Assembly (NCBI GenBank): GCA_030068145.1 | Contig: JAPJBO010000051.1 | Span: 197,501-261,500 of the forward strand | Source: Diplonema papillatum | Lineage: Eukaryota > Euglenozoa > Diplonemea > Diplonemida > Diplonemidae | Length of the DNA: 64,000 nt | Direction of reading: 5' to 3' | In this document: piece after piece, positions 46,728 to 57,937 of the stretch | How the letters are laid out: each line of letters opens with the position of its first letter | How positions within the stretch are numbered: position 1 is the stretch's first letter | Position numbers and translations under genes: made by a program | Notes under the pieces: model-generated | The model's input: the letters and a program-made list of their open reading frames with translations, nothing else | What the model was told of the DNA's origin: nothing | Database searches by the model: none

Positions 46728-47486
46728 TAAGGCTCGAGGGGAAAAAAAGACTTTCCCCTCATGTGCGACGGCAAAAAAAATAGTGTCGCTACTGACTTGG
46801 CGACACCTGGCTGTGCGGCCTTGACCGCTAGTGGGCCTAGACTCCCCTGCATGTGAACCAATAAATCAAAATCCACATGTGGTACCTGTGGATCCACACG
46901 TGGGGGAACGAAATGCAAAAAGAATTAACGTGTGGAAATCCACACGTTCCACACGTGGAGCGTAAGCCCTGCGTAAAACCTTTCTGGTCGGCAGACCTTC
47001 CAAAAATCAGCCCGCTGAATATCAGCCAGTCAGTTTTTTCAAGAATTTTCTTTCCGGCTGAAATCAGCCGCTTTTTTCCGTAGCGCGAACACTGGTTTTT
47101 TGTGGATTAGAAGGTCGGTATTTTAAAGTCTCCGGTTGACCGGTAGAGGCTTGGGTATGGAGGGGGGTTGAGAGGGTTGAGAAAAGTGAGAGTTTTTCCA
47201 GTTCGCTTGAGAATCCGGGATATTTGAGTCACCGGATGACCTTCGTCGAATGGATTCTTTTAAAGCTGATACGTACTGGGTGGGTTTGGGGGGGGCATGC
47301 ACGGCTTCTTTCGCGTACACGTTACTTGCTTGCTTTGGCAAGCCTGGTTCGCAACAATTTGTTACCGACACCAAGATCTCACCAGGTTAGGGGAGTATTC
47401 TTGGGCCAACGTCTTACAGGTTGAGGTTTTACATAGGCGCCAGCTTGAAAGGAAATGCTCGACGATGCTGAAGGGATCCCAAGTGC

Positions 47487-47690
47487 TGCAACTATCGAAC
47501 CACGTGTTGAACGGACGTGAGGTCATGCGGGTCTACCCCTACACGACAAATCACACAAACACAACAGGTCAAAAGTCCTGAGTGAGAAAACAACACACGG
47601 TGGTGTAAGCGAAGAACAAATCAGATTGTGTTTGTATTGTGTTTGCCCCTTACCTCTATATTTCACCCCTTCCATTCGGAGTCGAAGCAG
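47487..47690 (-). repeat. 200-bp dispersed repeat, inverted copy
   Basis: Minus-strand copy of the family at 14262 and 36168: plus-strand ACCACGTGTTGAACGGACGT, ACACAACAGGTCAAAAGTCC, CAAATCAGATTGTGTTTGTA. Confidence 0.7.
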
Positions 47691-48252
47691 CTACGTCGAG
47701 TATTTTCAGCTTAGTGTGTGAGTTTGATCGTAGTAACATCAAGGCAGCCTTTACAAAGACCGGCCACAGTCAACGCCGCGTGGGTGCGGGCTTTTGGTAT
47801 CTATCATCGTGTTTCAAACCCCCGATTGCGCGTAACCTGGAAGCACCCAGAGGGTGTCGGTGGTACAAAGATGCAGTTGCCCGCATCCATTCGCATCGGG
47901 GGGGGTGTTCGCAGTACGGTCCAGCCAAAAAGGTCGCAAACTGTGACGGCTTAGCGGGGGCACGGGCACAAACGAAACCCCTTAAGTCACACACCCTCTT
48001 TCGCGCTATGTCACACAGACACACACAACAATGGTCTTCGCAGTGCGGCCCTGACCGGCCAAAAGCGACGCAAACTCTGACGGCTTAGCGCACAAACGAA
48101 TCCCCTTAAGTCATACACCCACGACAGTGGTCTTTCGCGCTATGTCACACAGACACACACAACAATGGTCTTTGCTGCGGCCCTGACCAGCCAAAAACGA
48201 CGCAAACTGTGACTGCTTAGCGGGGGCACGGGCACACACGAGTTCCCTGACG

Positions 48253-48253
<1 letters not shown>

Positions 48254-48334
<81 letters not shown>
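48254..48334. repeat. (CA)n microsatellite
   Basis: About 40 CA units. On the minus strand they stand just downstream of the candidate exon ending near 48360, at the start of its intron, like the GA tract after the exon at 17991. Upstream on the plus strand, 47930-48250 holds three diverged copies of CACACAGACACACACAACAA with GCAAACTSTGACGGCTTAGC. Confidence 0.95.
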
Positions 48335-48337
<3 letters not shown>

Positions 48338-48359
48338 GGTGTCTTTCGCGCTGCGGTCC

Positions 48360-48736
48360 TGCGACCAGCCAAAACACGTCGCAAAAAATTGTGCGCACAC
48401 CGCTGCGATCGCCGCCGCCTCGCTGTCGTCGATGAGCGGCGTCGTGATTTCGACGGCACCGTGCGGCAGGCGGAGGAGGCTGCACGCATTGCGGATGAAC
48501 AGTTGGAGGTGCGTGCGGCGCTTCTTGCCGATGGGGAAGGCCGACAGGGGCGGGTTGTACCACCGCGCGCAGTCGAGCGGCGGCAGCCGCAGCTCCTGCA
48601 AGGCCGAAGCTCTCGCGTTGAACACGATGTCGACGCCTTGCGGCTCAAGCAGGCGACGGTTCTCCTTCATCCCAGGCGGCGAAGAACTCTCCACAGCGTA
48701 ACTTGCCAAGGTAACGTTCGCATTCTGTGTTCCGTG
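48360..48736 (-). CDS. unknown protein, exon (about 120 residues)
   Basis: An acceptor GGAACACAG precedes 48736. The frame reads NANVTLASYAVESSSPPGMK, then LLEPQGVDIVFNARASALQE, RLPPLDCARWYNPPLSAFPI, GKKRRTHLQLFIRNACSLLR and VEITTPLIDDSEAAAIAAVC. The composition is that of a folded mixed alpha/beta protein, clearly different from the repeats around it. Possible donors are GAC|GTGTTT (about 48375) and the GT repeat at 48334. No family was recognised. It starts in phase 0, compatible with an ACT|GTAGCA donor near 49140 of the upstream exon. Confidence 0.55.
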
Positions 48737-49139
48737 TTGGGGGTCAGTTTGCAGTTGGGTTGACAGTGGACTCTTAGCAAGAGCGGCGGGGGGGGTCTCT
48801 GGTTTCCAGCTTATGCTAATACATCCTCCTCCTACTGCGTATACTGGCTCCTTATGCTGCTTCTCGTCTTTACCGTCGCGGATGATGCAATAATCGAAAG
48901 TAGAAAGGTCAGGCAGTGATTCGGTGTGTTTGTCACGATCGTCTCAAGCGAGGGGGTGAAGTTACGATGTGGGGTTACTAACCTCGTACAAGTGCTAGGG
49001 AGAGAGAGAGGGAGGGAGAGACGAGTTAGAGTGCAGGGACCATCTCTCCGGGGAGGTTCCGGTCTCCTCACTTCTCTTCGCGCTGCTACGGCGGGCGTAA
49101 GTCGCTCCGGAGGCGCGCTGCAGGTTGCGGCTCTGCTAC

Positions 49140-49355
49140 AGTGAGTGGCGGCACCGAAGCTGGTGCTGCAGCGGGCGCTCTGGCCGGCGGGTGAGCTCGT
49201 CTCGCGGGGGGTCGCCGCCTTGTAACGCTGCGGGCCCTCTTCTTCCTCACGACTGCGCGGCCTACGGCGGCGGCTAGCACCTTGATGGGAAACTTCAGCT
49301 TCCATTGAGCGAAGGCTACGTCCTGAGGGTACACGGGTTTGGCGTTTGGAGCAAA
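49140..49355 (-). CDS. unknown protein, exon (basic segment)
   Basis: Preceded by GAAGCAG, the frame reads FAPNAKPVYPQDVAFAQWKL, KFPIKVLAAAVGRAVVRKKR, then an Arg/Pro/Ala-rich tail. The first 40 residues look like genuine coding. The acceptor lacks a good pyrimidine tract and the donor (ACT|GTAGCA) is weak, so the limits are tentative. The phase fits the exon ending at 49522. Confidence 0.4.
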
Positions 49356-49521
49356 CTGCTTCTATGCCGTTTAACATCACCTCTGTCCTCCGTCCAGCTG
49401 CAAAACGTGGACGGTGCGTGAATCCCGGCATTGCCGGCGCACCCAGGCAGCGTGTTAGGTATTCGTCGGATATATTAATCGTCTGAGATCTGCGATCTTA
49501 GACGACAAAAGAAATGCACAC

Positions 49522-49688
49522 CTGCCACTTCCCGCTGGCTAAAAGATCCTTCGTGTGCGAGAAGTCAAGATCGCCGTATATTAGGATATTCAGCACGTCG
49601 GCCTGCTCCTCCTGCTGTTCCTGTTCGGAAGGTATTTTGAAGTTTGGACGGTCGGTCTCCGGTCGGAATCGTAGGGTCACCATCGAGA
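49522..49688 (-). CDS. unknown protein, exon (55 residues)
   Basis: A strong acceptor (TTTCTTCCTCCTCACCGACT, CCCAG) precedes 49688, and a donor GGCAG|GTGTGC follows 49522 in phase 0. The exon encodes MVTLRFRPETDRPNFKIPSE, a Gln/Glu stretch, and DVLNILIYGDLDFSHTKDLL, ASGKWQ. No family was recognised. The excellent splice sites make this the most credible of the three exons here. Confidence 0.6.
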
Positions 49689-49817
49689 CTGGGAGTCGGT
49701 GAGGAGGAAGAAATGCGTAGTTTTGTTTTATTCTTTTACTTGTTAGTTGTCGACAACTTGCTTTGTGTTGAGGTGTCATTCAGATGTAAATCCAAAGCCG
49801 CCCACGTCAATCTTTGT

Positions 49818-50120
49818 TAAGCATTGAGTTCTTTTAAGTACATGAACCACATGGATTAGCATGCACTGCCTTGAAAGTCAGGTTATCGGATGACGTCGTC
49901 ACCTGCCATTGCGTCGTCAAGGTCGAGCATTTGTGGAGCTAGCGGGGTTTGGCTTTCTTGCGATTCCAAAGACTGAGTCGGCGAGTAGGAGGGCAGGCAG
50001 GAGTGCCCGTTTTCCACTTTGTTAAGCATTGAGTTCTTTTGTAAGTACATGAACCACATGGATTAGCATGCACTCTTTGTTAAGCAGCGGCTGCCAAAAC
50101 TTGCCGTGACACCTATGATC
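49818..50120 (-). pseudogene. 5'-truncated copies of the 60-63 kb LINE
   Basis: On the minus strand the first copy encodes SQESQTPLAPQMLDLDDAMA, GDDVIR and a stop, matching the last residues of the LINE ORF (PLAPQVLDLDDAMTGDDVIK). It is followed by the same 3' end (AGTGCATGCTAATCCATGTG, CTTAACAA). A second, shorter copy of that 3' end at 50017-50075 is fused to HGKFWQPLLN, the frame found near the 5' end of the LINE. Two insertions or one rearranged copy are equally possible. Confidence 0.75.
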
Positions 50121-52354
50121 AAAGTAGGTAGGAAAAGTCTGCCTAGTGGCTTTTCGTGTTATTTTGCAAATGCTTTGAGCTATCTTTGTGTCTGTGCTTT
50201 CAGTCGTCTTCTTAACCATGGTTAAGTGCGCAAATGGTGTCAGCCGAAGCTGGAAACAATACAACTACAAAGTGGGTCTCTTTTGTTGAACGCTTACGCT
50301 CGCCACTAAACCCAGATTCACCTGTGTTTCGTGTAGGCTACAGCACATTTACCTCCTTTGAACTTTTGCAGCTGGCAGCCTCAAGTATTTCCTACAAAGC
50401 AGGTGCTTATACAAAATACTCGAGGGACTGCCTTGTGCTCATTTCGAAGGAGGCTAGAGGGGAGAAAACAATACAACTATAAAGTGGGTCTTTATTGTTG
50501 AACGCTTACGCCCGCCACTAAACACCAAGTAGTAGTAGTAGTTTGAACTTGTTATGCAGCTACAATCTGTGTCGATAGACTGCACAGTAGTAGCAGTAGT
50601 ACTGCCGAAGCAGCCGGAGAGAGCAGGCGCAGGGGGCAGGTCTTGCTTTACTTTTTTCTCTTCTTCGTGGAGACCAGCCCCCGGCATCCCGACTGTCCAA
50701 TCACTGTCGAGAAAGTTTGCGCCTATTGTGATGAGGTGGTTGACCAGGCCCCCACAAAGGCTTTTACACAACACGGTTACAACACGAGGACGCAGCCCTG
50801 CTTACGTGTGCACTCAGCCATCAGGCCATTGGCCCCCGACTGGTCGATTTGCCACTTTGCGGTCCTCTATTTGCCGGGCGGTGCTGTCAGCACTTGTTCC
50901 GCGTCGCATCAAGTACAGGTGCGGTCAACAGTGTCGCCACGTGAAGGCCCCCCATGACTAAACACCAAACAAAAAGAGATCCCGGAGATTTGCCACGCCT
51001 TAGCAGTCCCAGGGCCCGGTCCCACCCTCCTGTCATGTTTCGTGTTCTCGTTGTCATCGCTATCGCGCTGACTTTACGATAGAGAGAGAGAGAGAACACA
51101 TCAAAACAAGTGGTCAGTCACGCCTTAGCAGTCCCAGGGCCTCTCCCCACCCACCTGTATGTGTTCTCGTGGTCACCGTTACCGCGCTGACCTTTCCCGA
51201 GAGACGAGTTAGAGTGCAGGGACCATCTCTCCGCGGAGTATCCGGTCGCACGACTACTGTCCCGTACTACTACGGCGGGCGTAAGTCGCAGACGTCGTGG
51301 GCGCGGTGCGAGCCGCAGCCCTGTCAAAGATGATGTTTGCATCGATGGTGGCGCAGCCGGGGCGTTCCCACTGACGGGTGAGACCGCCTGGCAGGTGTGT
51401 GTTGACACGTTGTGTCGCGGGGTCTCCTCCTTGGCAATACAAAAGAAGAAGAAGACGAAAAAGACAGGCGCTTCGTTTTGTTTGTGCGTGCCGGTTGATC
51501 GCTTTCCCACTTGTATTTACCCTGTGTGTATTCAGGTAAGGAATTCTGATCAACCACCAAAACACGCTGCCTACGTCTTTTTAGCCTGCACAATACATTG
51601 AAGGGCAACCCACAAGATTGTTAGTACTAAAAAGGCCGCTCCGGGTCCAGGAACGTGATGGTCAACCACAGCTTGCAAAGCTTGAGTCGGAGGCAGCACA
51701 GTGCGACAACCCCGTCCGCTCTGTCCTGTGGCTGACCGTCTCGACGAGCTTGAGTTCAGCACGAGCGCCAAGCCCCAAGGTGCGCCACGCCTTGATGCTT
51801 TAGTTTGGGTCGGTGAGGAGGAAGCACAGAAGTGTGTAGTTTTGTAGACTGTTTCTTTGTTTGCCTCGTTGTTTTATTTGTACGTACTCTGTTTCATTTT
51901 CAGGTTCGGCAGATCCTACAACCAAAACACGCTGTGTCTACGTGCATTTTGTCCTTTGCGATACATTGCAAAACCCTGCTGGTTAAACTGTTGGCACCGT
52001 TCTGTTAGATTTGCTCTGTTACTTTTTGATAACGACAAACGCGTTTACCGTATAATACCCGAGGGACTGCCGTGCTCATTTCGACGGAGGCTAGAGGGGG
52101 AGAAAACTATATAGATTTGTAGAAAGTGGGTCTCCTCCGTTGAAGCCAACCCAGATTTACCTGCACAGCCCATTTACCTCCTTCGAGATTGGAATATGTT
52201 GCGATTGCGGGGAGAAATTGGCATGCTGATGAGTACCACACCCTTTGAGATTTCGCAACCGGCAGTGCTAGTTTTCCCTACAAAGCGGGTGCATACTTAC
52301 ACAAAGAAATGCGTAGTTTTCGCTTATTCTTTTGCTTTTCGTTGTCGACAACTT
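50121..52354. repeat. gene-free stretch with SINE-like copies
   Basis: Contains pieces of the 240-bp SINE-like family (50250-50530, 52055-52310), the GA-linked repeat (51200-51250) and the inverted partner of 33140-33290 (51640-51790). A segment at 50615-50945 (GGGGGCAGGTCTTGC, CAATCACTGTCGAGAAAG, GCGGTGCTGTCAGCACTTGT) is also found at 56475-56745. No exon is convincing; a short minus-strand frame near 51290-51400 (GGLTRQWERPGCATIDANII) could be one. Confidence 0.55.
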
Positions 52355-55300
52355 TCAGCGTCTTTTCATGCCTTTTAGTGAGCGAAAACAGGAGCATACA
52401 AGATCCGGGCTAAACCTTCTCCGCCTCTGTTCAGGCTGCGTTGGTGCGTCGAGCGGCCGCTTCCGACGCGTGGGCTCAGAATGCCGAACGCCACCGGCAG
52501 GCTCGTCTTTGCAGACAACCAGCGGGCTGGAGGCGTCCAGCGGCGTCTCTTCTCGTTGTTGTTTCAGCCATTCCCTCGCCTCGGCTTCAAGGTCTGATTC
52601 CGTCTTCGTCCCGCCGTCCTCAGGTAGTTCCGCGCTGGAAGCGTTGTCCAGTGGCATCTCGTCGTCTAGCCGTTTCAGCCATTCCCTCGCCTCGGCTTCA
52701 AGAGCTGATTCCGTCTCCATCCCGCCGTCGTAAAGTGCTTCAGAAAGCGCCTCTGCATCAATTAAAGCTCGCCCTTCCAGCAATGCCCTCACCTCGTCTT
52801 CGAGGGATTCCCTCGTCTTCATTCCGCTGTCCTGAAGTGTCGGAGAAGCTGTTTCCGTATCGCGGGAAGCGGCCACTGGCTGCTGCAAGGAAACGCCGGT
52901 GCCTTCGCTGACGCCCGACTCCGTAGCAACTCGCCTTTCCAGCAATTCCTTCGCCTCGTTGTCGACAGGTGACTCCGTCTTCATTTCGCTGTCCTGGAGT
53001 GTCGGAGAAGCTGTTTCCGTATCGCGGGAAGCGGCCACCGGCTGCTGGGAACCGCTGCCGCCTTCGCTGACGCCGGGCTCCGTAGCAACTCGATTTTCCA
53101 GCAATTCCTTGGCCTCGTCTTCGAGAGGTGACTCCGTCTTCACTTCGCTATCTTGGAGCGTCGGAGAAGCTGTTTCCGGATCGCGGGAAGCGGCCACCGG
53201 CTGCTGCAAGGAAATGCTGCCGCCCTCACCGACGCCCGACTCTTCTGCGAGCAACTCCTTCGCCTCGTCTTCGAGCGGCGGCGTCTTCTTCTCCCCGTTG
53301 GCCTGGAGCGTTGCGGGAGCAGCTTCTGCGCCAATCGGAAGCTGCGAGCTGGTAGCGTTGCTCGGCGTCTCTTCGCTGACCGTTGGAACTTGCCGTTCTT
53401 CGTCTCCAAGAGGCGATTCCGCCTTTTCCCCGCTGTCCTGAAGCATTGCCGAAGTCTCATCCTCATCAATCGGAAGGCTCGAGCTGAAAACGTTGCTCGG
53501 CGGCGTCTCTTCGTCGGCCGTTCGAGCTTTGCGTTCCAGCGATTCCCTCGCCTCGTCTTCAAGAGGTGATTCTGTCTTTATTTCGCTTTCCTGAATCGCT
53601 GCAGAAGCAGCCTCTGCGCCAGCCGGAGGTTGCGCGCTGGAAACGCTGTTCAGGGGCGGTTCGTCGCTGACTGTTGCGGCTCGCCCTTCCAGAGATTCCA
53701 TCACTTCGTCTCCAGGAGGTGATTCCGACACTTCCCCGCTGTCCTGAAGTGCCTCTGGGGAAGCAGCGTCGCCAACCGGAAGCTGCACGCTGGAAACGGT
53801 GTTCGGTGACGGTTCGTCGCTGACTGTCGGAACTCGCTTTTCCAGAGATTCCATCACTTCGTCTTCAAGAGGTGCTTCCGACTTTTCCCCGCTGCCCTGA
53901 AGTGCCTCTGGGTCAGCTGCCTCCCCCCCAGCAGCAGGCTTCGCGCTCGAATCGTTGCCCGGCGGCGTCTCTTCGCCTACCGTTGGAACTCGCTCTTCCA
54001 GCAATTCCCTCGCCTCGTCCTCGAGAAGCGGGTCTCCAACAGGAGGTGATTCCGACTTTCTCCCGCTGTCCTGAAGTGCCTCTGCGGCAGCTGCTTCCGC
54101 CCCAGCGGCGGGGTTCGCGCTCGAATCGTTGCCCGGCGGCGCCTCTTCGCCTATCGTTGGAACTCGCTTTTCCAGCAATTCCCTCGCCTTGTCCTCGAGA
54201 AGCGCGTCTCCAACAGGAGGTGATTCCGACTTTCTCCCGCTGTCCTGAAGTGCCTCTGGGTCAGCTGCCTCCCCCCCAGCAGCAGGCTTCGCGCTCGAAT
54301 CGTTGCCCGGCGGCGTCTCTTCGCCTACCGTTGGAACTCGCTTTTCCAGCAATTCCCTCGCCTCGTCCTCGAGAAGCGGGTCTCCAACAGGAGGTGATTC
54401 CGACTTTCTCCCGCTGTCCTGAAGAGCCTCTGCGGCAGCTGCTTCCGCCCCAGCGGCGGGGTTCGCGCTCGAATCGTTGCCCGGCGGCGCCTCTTCGCCT
54501 ATCGTTGGAACTCGCTTTTCGAGCAACTCCCTTGCCTCGTCTTCGAGAGAGGCCCCCGTCGGTATCCGGCTGTCTTCAAGCGTCGTGGAAGCGTCTTCAG
54601 CGGCCCGGCACACGGCTGCCGGCTGCTCGTCGGGCACCCCCGGCGGGGCCCTCCCTTCCAGTAGCTCCCTCGCCTCGTCTTCAAGAGACGAAAAAGCCGG
54701 CTTTTTCTTCCCGCAGGTATCCGTCGGACTGCGCGGGTGTGGAGTGTCCGACAGCTCGTCGAGACCAGCCGCGTCATCGAGGCTGGGTTCGATCCGGTGG
54801 AGGTTGAGGCCCTTGCTGACGGCGTTCCAGCTCTTCCGGAGTTGGTTCCAGCTGTGGATCTCCAGGAGGCGCAGCACCTTCCTCTGGGCGGTCTCGTCGT
54901 TGCCAGAGAACCGGTAGAGCCGACGGAGGTCGTTACGGGCAGCGAACCACCGCTGCCGCAGCTTGTGCCGGACGCGGGCCTCGAGGAGGACGACAACCTT
55001 CCTCTCGGCAGCCTCGTCGATGACGATGAGTCGGCGGAACTTGGGGAACAGGCTCTGGCGAAGCAGGTGCCGGTTGCGGGCCTCGAGGTGGTGGACCACT
55101 TTCCTTTCGGCCACCTCGTCGATGACGACGAGGCGCCGGAGCTTCGGGATGCAGCTCTGCCGCAGCTGGAACCAGCTGTGGGCCTCGAGGAGGTGGACGA
55201 CTTTCCGCTGGGCCGTCTCGTCGGCGGCGTGGTCGTAGCGCTGGAGCTCGGCGTCCAGCAGCAGCAGCCCCTCCCGCTCCACCGCCGCGAATTCGCTGCG

Positions 55301-55558
55301 GTCGCAGCCGCCGAAGTGCGCCTGCAGCTGCTGCTGCAGCGTGCGCACCATCTGCACGCGGATTGCGACCCGCTCACGCCCGCCCCTCAACCCCGGGTCC
55401 GGCCCTGCGATCCCGAGGCACCGCTGCAGCGGGGGGAAGCTCGGCTTGTCCCCGGCGATTATCCTCAGCGTCGCGTCCAGCTCTGGATCCCGTAGGCCAC
55501 TTCTCCGCACGGGCAAAGCCTCGGGGAACGGGTCGAGCGGTTCCTCCGTGGGTGCAAC
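52355..55558 (-). CDS. protein with helical and acidic tandem repeats, last exon (1067 residues)
   Basis: After the acceptor GCGCAAACAAACAG the exon reads VAPTEEPLDPFPEALPVRRS and runs to a stop at 52355. Residues about 110-250 hold four helical repeats of 34-40 residues (DETAQRKVVHLLEAHSW, DEVAERKVVHHLEARNR, DEAAERKVVVLLEARVR, DETAQRKVLRLLEIHSW), each with a central Leu-Leu-Glu and basic C half. Residues about 280-1010 hold twelve or more acidic repeats of 35-58 residues built on LEDEARELLEKRVPT, EEAPPGNDSS and ALQDSGRKSESPP. The last 45 residues are basic (RRKRPLDAPTQPEQRRRRF), a likely nuclear signal. Amphipathic basic helices in series recall centrin- or calmodulin-binding repeat proteins, but no known family was recognised. 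Confidence 0.75.
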   Translation of the reverse strand, partial: VAPTEEPLDPFPEALPVRRSGLRDPELDATLRIIAGDKPSFPPLQRCLGIAGPDPGLRGGRERVAIRVQMVRTLQQQLQAHFGGCDRSEFAAVEREGLLLLDAELQRYDHAADETAQRKVVHLLEAHSWFQLRQSCIPKLRRLVVIDEVAERKVVHHLEARNRHLLRQSLFPKFRRLIVIDEAAERKVVVLLEARVRHKLRQRWFAARNDLRRLYRFSGNDETAQRKVLRLLEIHSWNQLRKSWNAVSKGLNLHRIEPSLDDAAGLDELSDTPHPRSPTDTCGKKKPAFSSLEDEARELLEGRAPPGVPDEQPAAVCRAAEDASTTLEDSRIPTGASLEDEARELLEKRVPTIGEEAPPGNDSSANPAAGAEAAAAEALQDSGRKSESPPVGDPLLEDEARELLEKRVPTVGEETPPGNDSSAKPAAGGEAADPEALQDSGRKSESPPVGDALLEDKARELLEKRVPTIGEEAPPGNDSSANPAAGAEAAAAEALQDSGRKSESPPVGDPLLEDEARELLEERVPTVGEETPPGNDSSAKPAAGGEAADPEALQGSGEKSEAPLEDEVMESLEKRVPTVSDEPSPNTVSSVQLPVGDAASPEALQDSGEVSESPPGDEVMESLEGRAATVSDEPPLNSVSSAQPPAGAEAASAAIQESEIKTESPLEDEARESLERKARTADEETPPSNVFSSSLPIDEDETSAMLQDSGEKAESPLGDEERQVPTVSEETPSNATSSQLPIGAEAAPATLQANGEKKTPPLEDEAKELLAEESGVGEGGSISLQQPVAASRDPETASPTLQDSEVKTESPLEDEAKELLENRVATEPGVSEGGSGSQQPVAASRDTETASPTLQDSEMKTESPVDNEAKELLERRVATESGVSEGTGVSLQQPVAASRDTETASPTLQDSGMKTRESLEDEVRALLEGRALIDAEALSEALYDGGMETESALEAEAREWLKRLDDEMPLDNASSAELPEDGGTKTESDLEAEAREWLKQQREETPLDASSPLVVCKDEPAGGVRHSEPTRRKRPLDAPTQPEQRRRRFSPDLVCSCFRSLKGMKRR

Positions 55559-57457
55559 CTGTTTGTTTGCGCGTGGCCATTGATCAACTCCATGCCGGAC
55601 TGTGCTGGTAATATGGACACTTCAGAAAATCGGGGTTTTGAGGATTGGGACACTATAAAAAATATGACTTCGCTCTTTCGCTATCCTTTCAAAAACTGTT
55701 GCGTTGACGCATCCACACCTTTTTTTTTGAGCAGGCTGAGTGTTTGGGCCCTCTCTTCAGGTTGTTCTTCTTCTTTTTCACATGGTATGTCTTGAGTGAG
55801 GGATCTCCATGTGAAGCACGGACATGTAAACTGTGACAGTGACATGATCTTCAGTTTGGTGTTGGTTCGCTCATTGCTCAGGCTTACATTTTTGGAACAC
55901 GTTGCAATGTCTCGAAAATACTCGAGGGGCTGCCTTGTGCTTACTTCGAAGGAGGCTAGAGGGAGAAATGGTAATCGTGGTAAACTTTCTTTTTGTTCCT
56001 TTTACGGCTATTCTCTCCTTTTATGCGTCTTTTGCTCTCTATTGCTGGGAATACCGGTATTCCTGGACTTTTGGTGCTGAAGGAAGGGATGAATCCGTTA
56101 ACTTCACCCCCCACGTGGCGCTCGTTTAGCAGGGGCTGCCGAGTCGCACCGTGGCACCGTCAATCGAAACAATACAACTACAAAATGGGTCTTTTTTGTT
56201 GAACGCTTACGCCCGCCACTAAACCCAGATTTACCTGTGTTTCGTGTGGGCTACAGCACATTTACCTCCTTTGATCTTTTGCAACTGGCAGCCTCCTCAA
56301 GGATTTCCTACAAAGCAGGTGCTCATACAAAAAAAATAAGAGCTCGTCACTCGCACAACCGCGGCTGATGCAAAACTAATGATGATGATGATGATGATGA
56401 TGATGTGAAGAGAGAGTTGTTTTCGTTGAACGCAGTGCCTGATCGGTTTTTACGTAAAGCTGGATTCTAGGGAGAGCGCAGGGGGCAGGTCTTGCTCTAC
56501 TTTTCTCTTCTTCATGGAGACCCGCCCAATCGCGACTGTCCAATCACTGTCGAGAAAGGTTTGCGCCTATTGTAATGAGGTGGTTGACCAGGCCCCCACG
56601 AAGCCTTATACACAACACGGCTACAACACGAGGATGCAGCCCTGCTTAGGTGTGTCAGGCCATTGGCTGCTACGACCGGCCGATTTGTGTACCTCTATTC
56701 GCCGGGCGGTGCTGTCAGCACTTGTTCCGCGTCGCATCAAGTGCACCATACCACTATATAATACATCCTCCTCCTACTGCGTATACTGGCTCCGTCTGCT
56801 GCTTCGTCTGCTGCTTCGTCTTCACCGTCGCGGATGATGCATAAATCGAAAGTAGAAAGGTCAGGCAGTGATTCGGTGTGTTTGTCACAACCGTCGTGAC
56901 GCCTCAGGGAAAAAAGGGGGCAAGGGTGGGTGGGCAAGCGAGGGGTGAAGTTACGATGTTTTCGGGATAGCGACGCGGTTATTTAACCTGTAACGAGTGT
57001 TAGGTATTCGTCGGATATATTAATCTTCTAAGATCTGCGATCTTATACGACCAAAAAAATACTCGAGGGGCTGCCTTGTGTTTACTTCGAAGGAGGCTAG
57101 AGGGGGAGAAACAATACAACTGCAAAGTGGGTCCTTTTTGTTGAACGCTTACGCCCGCCACTAAACCCAGATTCACCTGTGTGTTTCGTGTGGGCTACAG
57201 CACCTTTACCTCCTTTGATCTTTTGCAGCTGGCAGCCTCCTCAAGTATTTCCTCCAAGGCAGGTGCTTAGTAGTAGTAGTATGTGTCATCCTAATCCGGG
57301 AACAAGTCAGGGAGAAGAACGGAGCAATCTTTACAAACAAACGAGTGACATAAGGTGGCCGCTTGAGCGGCGCCAATCCGAGCGCACACAGCAGCAGTGA
57401 CGCGTCGGCAGTATTTGCTGTGCTTATACAAAAAAAAAGAAGAAAAAATGCAACGAC
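55559..57457. repeat. probable intron with SINE-like copies
   Basis: Contains the 240-bp SINE-like family (55905-55985, 56160-56335, 57055-57270), a (GAT)n run at 56378-56405, and a TAC-tailed retroposon at 57268-57420 joined directly to the SINE-like copy. TTAGGTATTCGTCGGATATA with AGATCTGCGATCTTA at 57000-57050 repeats 49456-49503. Confidence 0.6.
57268..57420 (-). mobile_element. TAC-tailed retroposon fragment
   Basis: On the minus strand KYCRRVTAAVCARIGAAQAA and SVLLPDLFPD precede a stop, GATGACAC and (TAC)4. It stands inside the A-rich end of a SINE-like copy: AGGTGCTTA lies before it and TGTGCTTATACAAAAA after it. The TGCTTA duplication at both sides may be a target-site duplication. 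Confidence 0.7.
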
Positions 57458-57733
57458 CTCGGCTCCTCCCGACTGCCGCCGCGCCGCTTCGGCGTATTCC
57501 CTCTGCATCTGCAGCCACTTCCGGCGCTTTCGGTCCGCTGTTCTCTGCCTGCTGGTGGTGAGCGAGACCTTGCGTCTCAGCGCTTCGTCGATCCGCTTTT
57601 GACTTATTGGATCCGCGGCGATGCGCCGAGTCAAGCCCCTGGCCGCCAATACTTCATCGGGGATTTCGAACTTTGGCAGCTTCGCAGGCTCGGCTTCTGC
57701 CCCGTCGGAGACGACTTCGCGGCTGCGTTTCAT
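57458..57733 (-). CDS. probable first exon of the repeat protein at 52.4-55.6 kb
   Basis: From the ATG at 57733 the exon encodes 92 residues: MKRSREVVSDGAEAEPAKLP, KFEIPDEVLAARGLTRRIAA, then a long basic helix (RRKVSLTTSRQRTADRKRRK, WLQMQREYAEAARRQSGGAE). It ends GAG|GTCGTT at 57458 in phase 0; the exon at 55558 begins in phase 0. A pyrimidine-rich CCCCCAG at 57750 could be an acceptor, so an earlier exon is possible. The basic segments suit a nuclear or nucleic-acid-associated protein. Linkage to the downstream exon rests on phase and proximity. Confidence 0.55.
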
Positions 57734-57937
57734 CGGCAAACCGACGCACTGGGGGTCGGGGGGGGGGGTTTTTTATTTGGCTTCTTCTTCCGCTGGGGGG
57801 CGGAATGCGCTTCGGATTACCGCTGGGATGCTACTTGACCGGCAAGTCCGAGCGTCCGCTGCCGTTGCGAACGGAGCGCGCCGCCTCCGCTGCGCTTCGC
57901 TGGGCGCCGACAGCCGACGCGCCTGCTCAAAGGCTGC

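Noticed and set aside
48254..48334. CRISPR-like or regulatory array
   Set aside because: Simple CA dinucleotide repeat; eukaryotic context and no spacers.
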